A stretch of DNA of 9,573 bases, taken from contig JALRDI010000311.1 of NCBI GenBank assembly GCA_023257035.1, positions 1 through 9,573 on the forward strand. The letters are read 5' to 3'. Every line of letters starts with the position of its first letter. The first letter of the stretch is position 1. Shown here in pieces: positions 6,596-9,573 of the stretch. The notes under the pieces were generated by a model. That model was not told where the DNA came from. It ran no database searches and saw only the letters and a program-made list of their open reading frames with translations. Source of the DNA: Ilumatobacteraceae bacterium. Lineage in GTDB: Bacteria; Actinomycetota; Acidimicrobiia; Acidimicrobiales; Ilumatobacteraceae. A program made the position numbers and the translations under genes.

Positions 6596-7483
6596 CTATC
6601 CAGCCCCGAGTAACGCTGGACGCGTGGTATCGAGCAACAACTGTGTCGTCGCCACATACAACAACGATGCACCAGCAACGTGGGCAAGTACGAGTAGCTC
6701 AGGCACGCCAGTGAAGTACTGCACGTATCCGATCACTGCTTGCATCACCGCAACCGTCAACCACTTCGAGAGTCCTGTCTGCAGAAACTCCCTGTCGACC
6801 TGCGACCTGCGAAAGCTCAAGACGATGAGAACTGCCACGACCAACGTTGCAATCACACTCCCACCATGCACTCGCGCAATTGACGAGATATCGACATTCA
6901 ACCGAACCGCATTCTCGTCGCCTGCGTGGGGACCAGCCCCAGTCACCACCGTTCCGGTCACGACCGCAACCGTCACCCCCAACGCAAGTGTGCGAACCAA
7001 CCTCGCTGCCCCCAACGACACCACCCGCTCGCGAGGCACCCCATCTGGCTCGCTCGACCTTCGAACGAGCACGGCACCTGAGGCGATGAGCGCCATCGAG
7101 AGCAACAGATGGCCTTGAACTGCGTACGGATGGAGATCGACCCACACGGTCACTGCTCCGAGAAATGCATTCGCAAACACGCCGAGCACCAACGACCACG
7201 ACCACCAGACGAGATCACGACGTCTCGGCGTGCGCAGATATGAACCTAGAACTGCTATCGCAACTGCGAACACGACAACACCGGTTAGCAGCCGATTGAC
7301 CTGTTCGATGGCGGCATGCGCTGATGACACATCAATGAGTTTTTCGCTATTGCAGTTCGGCCAGTCATCACAACCGAGACCGCTGTTCGTGAGACGCACT
7401 GCTGCGCCGGTGATGATGATGCCAATGAGTGCAAGCAACGCAAAGTACGTCGACCGCTGATATGTCGCCGGCGTAATTCGCAT
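6596..7483 (-). CDS. ctaA: Heme A synthase (COX15/CtaA family)
   Basis: This integral membrane protein oxidises the C8 methyl of heme O to the formyl group of heme A for aa3-type cytochrome oxidase. The 295 residues show about eight membrane segments (near 11-31, 66-82, 92-114, 124-141, 164-183, 205-223, 240-257, 264-284). The first extracytoplasmic loop has SGLGCDDWPNC (34-44) with the Cys38/Cys44 pair. Heme-ligand candidates are His124 (QGHLL), His206 (ARVHGG) and His268 (LAHVAG). The first ligand position, ExxHR in Bacillus CtaA, reads EQVNR here (60-64) with Asn63 for His; from memory actinobacterial CtaA proteins often have this. The ATG at 7483 is chosen over an upstream TTG at 7552 because the extension is basic and lacks family character, and a TAGCAT box lies 7 bases before the ATG. 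It heads a pair with the J-domain gene. Confidence 0.88.
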   Translation of the reverse strand: MRITPATYQRSTYFALLALIGIIITGAAVRLTNSGLGCDDWPNCNSEKLIDVSSAHAAIEQVNRLLTGVVVFAVAIAVLGSYLRTPRRRDLVWWSWSLVLGVFANAFLGAVTVWVDLHPYAVQGHLLLSMALIASGAVLVRRSSEPDGVPRERVVSLGAARLVRTLALGVTVAVVTGTVVTGAGPHAGDENAVRLNVDISSIARVHGGSVIATLVVAVLIVLSFRRSQVDREFLQTGLSKWLTVAVMQAVIGYVQYFTGVPELLVLAHVAGASLLYVATTQLLLDTTRPALLGAG

Positions 7484-7490
7484 ATATCCG

Positions 7491-7496
7491 ATGCTA
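7491..7496 (-). promoter_or_regulatory. Possible leaderless -10 box of ctaA (TAGCAT)
   Basis: TAGCAT ends 7 bases before the ATG at 7483-7481, and there is no Shine-Dalgarno sequence between them. This is the third gene here with a TAnnnT box 7-8 bases from its start. The -35 region is not recognisable. Confidence 0.4.
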
Positions 7497-7569
7497 CGAC
7501 TGGCTGCCTTCAGAACGCTAAAGCAGTGACGAGAAAGGCGTCGCCACAACAATTTGTGTCGATAGATGA

Positions 7570-8331
7570 CTAGCGAGTTCGCTCATCAGCAGGCAAATGC
7601 TCAACGTCTGACAGTTTCACCAAACTGAACGAATGCACATCGCCAACTTTCATCGATTCAAGCTTTGAGATCGACGTATGCATTAACACGAACCGGTCAA
7701 ATTCCCAGGGAGTTGGCGCTAAGCCCAACATGTGTCCAATCGAAACCGTGTTGGTACCAGCGTGGGCAACGAGGAGAATTCGCTTACCGGGTTCATCGAT
7801 TTCCCAAACCGGAAGCTCGTCTTCGGCTCGACGGACACCACGCTCGGCAAGAAACAGCTCAACTCCAAGATGAATTCGATCAACAAATGACCGTACGGAC
7901 TCGCCGTCGGTCAATCCCCTCCAGCGGTCATGAGGTGATCGTCTACGCAGTTCGGCATACGCCTGCTCTGCTTTTGCGACCGGTGTGCCAGCCCAGCCCG
8001 GGTCGCGAATTTCCTCCAACCACGGAGCAATAACTTCTTGCCCTGCTAAATCTAAATCTTCATAATCAGTAGGGAATGTCACTTTGAATGATTGTGCATA
8101 CATACCACTTAATGTAGGTGCATCATCAAAGTTTATACCAATACCTTTTTCCGTAAACAGTCTTACAATCTCTTCTGCATTGTTATTGATTCTGATATGT
8201 CTTATTTTGCTGGTTCTTGCAAGTCCTGGTGCTCTAGCATCCAACCCTAATTCCAAAAATAAAGCCTGTGCTTTATTATAGACTTTAGTCTCAGAGGTTG
8301 TTGCTTCTTTAATAAGTTCGTCGAATTGCAT
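7570..8331 (-). CDS. Hybrid frame: phage-like N-terminus, histidine phosphatase C-terminus
   Basis: One uninterrupted 253-residue frame spans the composition break. Residues 1 to about 100 are encoded by AT-rich DNA; their segment IRHIRINNNAEEIVRLFTEK is typical of small phage proteins, but I do not recognise the family. Residues from about 102 on are the C-terminal part of a phosphoglycerate-mutase-like histidine phosphatase: PWLEEIRDPGWAG (103-115), GLTDGESVRSFVDRI (139-153, Glu144) and LLVAHAGTN (186-194, second catalytic His190). The first catalytic motif RHG, which should open the phosphatase, is absent, so as written the product should lack the phosphohistidine nucleophile. The ATG at 8331 lies 8 bases after the stop of the upstream gene, with no ribosome site. 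Most likely two genes from different genomes joined in frame, by assembly or recombination, rather than a working fusion. Confidence 0.6.
   Translation of the reverse strand: MQFDELIKEATTSETKVYNKAQALFLELGLDARAPGLARTSKIRHIRINNNAEEIVRLFTEKGIGINFDDAPTLSGMYAQSFKVTFPTDYEDLDLAGQEVIAPWLEEIRDPGWAGTPVAKAEQAYAELRRRSPHDRWRGLTDGESVRSFVDRIHLGVELFLAERGVRRAEDELPVWEIDEPGKRILLVAHAGTNTVSIGHMLGLAPTPWEFDRFVLMHTSISKLESMKVGDVHSFSLVKLSDVEHLPADERTR
8020..8045. other. Composition break and probable chimeric junction
   Basis: Base composition, codon choice and gene style change within about 25 bases. On the left the histidine phosphatase uses GC-ending codons. On the right the same frame switches to A/T-ending codons (GAT TTA GAT TTA GCA). 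By protein character the switch lies between residues 98 and 103 of the hybrid frame. No direct repeat, integrase, tRNA or attachment site is visible at the join, which argues for an assembly or recombination artefact rather than site-specific integration. Confidence 0.7.
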
Positions 8332-8335
8332 AAGT

Positions 8336-8344
8336 GTATTTATC
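8336..8344 (-). promoter_or_regulatory. T4-like late promoter-like motif (GATAAATAC)
   Basis: GATAAATA differs by one base from the T4 late consensus TATAAATA, read by phage gp55-type sigma factors. It lies at a gene border, 4 bases before the ATG at 8331, and its TAA is the stop of the preceding gene. An identical 9-mer occurs at 9424-9432. The closeness to the ATG would make a transcript almost leaderless, so here the match may be partly a stop-codon coincidence. Confidence 0.35.
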
Positions 8345-8867
8345 GTATTTTATTACAATTTCGTTTTGCGTGGTTTAGTACATTAAAATTATTACCAATA
8401 ACTGCCGCATATAACAAATTAGATTGGTCTAATTCTTTTGGTGTTACTTTTGTATAGTAATCATCGTAAACTAGTGCCGGTATTAGTATTATACTTTTTG
8501 TAAGTATAACTCTAGTGCCACTAGGTTTCTCTGTAAAGAGAGGATTTATTTCGCTTACGCAATCATAATTTAATGCTTTTGTTGTAGTATAAACATCTAG
8601 TAATTGAAATGTCCAAAATAATGCCCATTGTTTTTTAGTAGGTTTTTGTACTATTTTAAATTTTGGAATTAATTTAGGTGGCTCTATGCAATGTGATGGA
8701 TTCTTATTACAGTAAAATGGATCAAGTGGTACATTATATGATAAATCTAAGTTTGGATTTTGATATCCTAACTGTAAAGGGAGATATGCTCCTGATATAA
8801 CAGTCTCCTCTGCCTTTAAAAACAGAGGAGATGCTATTGTTAGTAAAATTAAGAATAACTTATTCAC
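8340..8867 (-). CDS. Signal-peptide membrane protein, phage-like, unknown function
   Basis: The protein has 175 residues with a GTG start. Residues 1-19 form a classic signal peptide (MNKLFLILLTIASPLFLKA) with probable cleavage before EE. A Pro-rich, presumably extracytoplasmic stretch follows (30-78), with Cys53 and Cys60 able to pair. Residues 82-100 (WALFWTFQLLDVYTTTKAL), then E106-x-NPLF, then hydrophobic 119-134 and 151-164, recall small membrane proteins with a Q-x-x-D-x-x-TT helix and an ENP motif, such as those grouped as DUF5658; that similarity is from memory. The start GTGAATAA overlaps the stop of the small upstream frame by 8 bases. Alternative starts nearby are not convincing. 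Low GC content and an outer-envelope destination suit a phage of a diderm marine host. No function is proposed. Confidence 0.75.
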   Translation of the reverse strand: MNKLFLILLTIASPLFLKAEETVISGAYLPLQLGYQNPNLDLSYNVPLDPFYCNKNPSHCIEPPKLIPKFKIVQKPTKKQWALFWTFQLLDVYTTTKALNYDCVSEINPLFTEKPSGTRVILTKSIILIPALVYDDYYTKVTPKELDQSNLLYAAVIGNNFNVLNHAKRNCNKIR

Positions 8868-9045
8868 ATTCTTTAGGGTTCTTGGAGCAATATTCCATTA
8901 CTGCTTTTAGAAGTTTTACCTCCTCTATCAGTTTCTTTATATCCTCTTCAGTCACCTGCTCACTCTCTTTCGAGGGTGATTGTATGCCTTCTTGCTTTTC
9001 GTTCTTTGTTAAAAACTTGAAGGGTTCAAAGAATGAGCGTCTTAC
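8860..9045 (-). CDS. Small frame in -1 phase after lipoprotein, possibly reached by frameshift
   Basis: From GTA at 9045-9043 to the TAA at 8862-8860 an open frame encodes 61 residues beginning VRRSFFEPFKFLTKNEKQEG. It ends in a charged amphipathic helix (TEEDIKKLIEEVKLLKAVMEY) and Cys53/Cys60. It looks coding, fills the gap between two genes exactly, and overlaps the next start by 8 bases, but has no ATG, GTG or TTG near its beginning. The first usable start is GTG at 8955, which would give only 31 residues. The frame is what a ribosome would read after slipping back one base on the A AAA AAG heptamer at the end of the lipoprotein gene. The frame itself is fairly likely real; how it is entered is open. 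Confidence 0.5.
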   Translation of the reverse strand, partial: VRRSFFEPFKFLTKNEKQEGIQSPSKESEQVTEEDIKKLIEEVKLLKAVMEYCSKNPKECE

Positions 9046-9371
9046 TTTTTTGGTTCTTCTTTTGGCTCTTCTTTATCACTTTGTACTGCGTCTGTATTTG
9101 AATCTACAGTTTCAGCAATAACTTCCAGTGAACCTGCGGCTATATCGCCTACGCCTTGTCCTACGCCAACTGCCAATTCGGCACCTGTCTCAACAATGTC
9201 GCCTGCCTCATTAATGATTGCACCACCCACTGTGGCTACGCCATTAACTGCTGTATCAACTGTGCTAGACACACCGTCAATAACTGCTGTGTTGATAGTA
9301 CTTAAAGTACTGCAACCTTGAGCAAACATTACAAAGAAAATACCAAAGAAAATATTTTTTAATTCTTTCAT
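9042..9371 (-). CDS. Small lipoprotein, phage-like
   Basis: The protein has 109 residues. MKELKNIFFGIFFVMFAQGC (1-20) is a lipoprotein signal with lipobox FAQGC, so Cys20 should be lipidated and the protein anchored to a membrane facing the periplasm. The mature part (21-90) is low in complexity, rich in Val, Ala, Gly, Thr and acidic residues, with repeated T-A-V and V-G-x-G-x-G-D-I steps. It ends in a charged tail EEPKEEPKK. The ATG at 9371-9369 is fixed by AAGGAG 7 bases upstream; the longer frame from 9407 has no such site and would bury the signal sequence. Its last two codons, AAA AAG before TAA, form a slippery heptamer with the preceding A. I do not recognise the family; small lipoproteins occur in phage lysis and exclusion, but nothing here proves either. 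Confidence 0.75.
   Translation of the reverse strand: MKELKNIFFGIFFVMFAQGCSTLSTINTAVIDGVSSTVDTAVNGVATVGGAIINEAGDIVETGAELAVGVGQGVGDIAAGSLEVIAETVDSNTDAVQSDKEEPKEEPKK
9045..9051 (-). promoter_or_regulatory. Candidate -1 frameshift slippery site (A AAA AAG)
   Basis: In the lipoprotein frame the bases read CCA AAA AAG TAA, so the heptamer A AAA AAG is in the correct X XXY YYZ phase. It is the same heptamer used in E. coli dnaX. A slip of -1 avoids the adjoining stop and continues for 61 codons. A weak hairpin, TTGAA/TTCAA around CCC (9029-9017), followed by GTTTTT, lies 15 bases downstream, further than usual for a stimulator. An indel in the run of six A would explain the same picture. Confidence 0.4.
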
Positions 9372-9378
9372 ATTTTTT

Positions 9379-9384
9379 CTCCTT
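9379..9384 (-). promoter_or_regulatory. Ribosome-binding site of lipoprotein gene (AAGGAG)
   Basis: AAGGAG sits 7 bases before the ATG at 9371-9369. It is the clearest ribosome site in the AT-rich part and rules out the longer start at 9407. Confidence 0.8.
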
Positions 9385-9394
9385 ATATATAAGT

Positions 9395-9420
9395 TGTAAT
9401 ACGCCAACTGCTATATTACA
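9395..9420. repeat. Inverted repeat TGTAATA/TATTACA upstream of lipoprotein gene
   Basis: Perfect 7-base arms (9395-9401 and 9414-9420) flank a 12-base loop. A transcript started from the late-promoter-like box at 9432-9424 would begin near 9419, placing this stem at its very 5' end, where it could protect the mRNA. It could equally be an operator or the end of the upstream gene's transcript, though no U-tract follows. Confidence 0.45.
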
Positions 9421-9423
9421 CTA

Positions 9424-9432
9424 GTATTTATC
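9424..9432 (-). promoter_or_regulatory. T4-like late promoter-like motif (GATAAATAC)
   Basis: GATAAATA matches TATAAATA at seven of eight bases and stands in non-coding sequence, 6 bases after the stop of the upstream gene and 52 bases before the lipoprotein ATG. T4-type late promoters need no -35, and none is seen. The identical 9-mer occurs at 8336-8344. Confidence 0.45.
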
Positions 9433-9438
9433 AACTAT

Positions 9439-9573
9439 CTATAATCCTAATCTGTCGTTTGAGTTATTTCCAAATAAATTATGTTCTTCATATAAAATTA
9501 ATTCCCAAGTTAGCACATCTTTTGTGAGTTGATTATCTGCTTCTTGTATTTGTTTTATAAGTCTTTGCCTGTA
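9439..9573 (-). CDS. C-terminal fragment of unrecognised phage-like gene
   Basis: The last 44 codons of a minus-strand gene enter from the right edge and end at TAG (9441-9439). The visible residues are charged and helix-like (RLIKQIQEADNQLTKD, then VLTWELILYEEHNLFGNNSN) with no recognised motif. The frame is open across the whole visible stretch and uses A/T-ending codons like the following genes. The stop is followed at once by a late-promoter-like box, so it belongs to the same gene cluster. No function can be given from this piece. Confidence 0.6.
   Translation of the reverse strand, partial: YRQRLIKQIQEADNQLTKDVLTWELILYEEHNLFGNNSNDRLGL

Noticed and set aside
7484..7552. Upstream TTG extension of ctaA by 23 codons
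   Set aside because: The extension is basic, unlike CtaA N-termini, and covers the TAGCAT box; the first membrane helix follows the ATG at 7483 at the normal distance.
8000..8060. Prophage attachment site or integration border
   Set aside because: No direct repeat, tRNA end, integrase or other mobility gene is visible on either side.
7570..8331. A genuine new fusion enzyme
   Set aside because: The phosphatase half lacks its RHG nucleophile motif and the switch coincides with a sharp base-composition change, so a join of two genomes explains it better.
9011..9030. Intrinsic terminator after the lipoprotein gene
   Set aside because: The minus-strand hairpin TTGAA/TTCAA with GTTTTT has only five A/T-rich pairs plus a wobble pair and lies inside the small -1 frame; too weak to call.
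8831..9121. Plus-strand open frame of 96 codons in the AT-rich part
   Set aside because: It is antisense to three better frames, has a low-complexity Ser/Phe/Leu composition, and no ribosome site.
1..9573. CRISPR array, transposon, toxin-antitoxin or defence system
   Set aside because: No spaced repeats, transposase, insertion-sequence ends or recognisable defence domains were found on either strand.

Overview
The window joins two unlike pieces of DNA. Positions 1 to about 8030 are moderately GC-rich, gene-dense bacterial chromosome; a hand count of 3601-3660 gives 38 G/C in 60. From about 8040 to 9573 the DNA is AT-rich; a hand count of 8581-8640 gives 16 G/C in 60. The first part looks actinobacterial: a CBS-domain GuaB1-type GMP reductase, a Sua5-type TsaC, an M18 aminopeptidase, frequent GTG starts, and TAnnnT boxes 7-8 bases before start codons as in leaderless genes. 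The second part looks like a fragment of a T4-like marine phage: small tightly packed genes, a lipoprotein, a signal-peptide protein, and two copies of a late-promoter-like GATAAATAC. The most economical reading is a metagenomic contig with a chimeric join. A real integration cannot be excluded from sequence alone.

Layout, bacterial part: the start of a gene resembling MBL-fold hydrolases (minus, cut by the window edge); a palindrome-rich divergent intergenic region; an M18 aminopeptidase (plus); a three-gene minus-strand operon guaB1-cmk-plsC read from 4305 to 1498 with a 4-base overlap and a 4-base gap; a divergent promoter region; an alpha/beta hydrolase and a Sua5-type threonylcarbamoyl-AMP synthase (plus, joined by a GTGA overlap); a minus-strand pair of ctaA (heme A synthase) followed by a J-domain protein; and the C-terminal two thirds of a histidine phosphatase (minus). 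The genes serve nucleotide balance (guaB1, cmk), phospholipid synthesis (plsC), tRNA t6A modification (Sua5), respiratory heme A (ctaA) and peptide turnover (M18). None forms a defence or mobile system.

Layout, AT-rich part, all on the minus strand from 9573 downward: the C-terminus of an unrecognised gene; a late-promoter-like box and an inverted repeat; a lipoprotein gene; an open frame lacking a standard start that lies in the -1 frame of the lipoprotein and follows a phase-correct A AAA AAG slippery site; a signal-peptide membrane protein; and the 5' part of another gene, which runs in frame into the histidine phosphatase at the join, creating a hybrid 253-residue reading frame. The possible -1 frameshift at 9045-9051 and the hybrid frame at about 8030 are the two points most worth checking.
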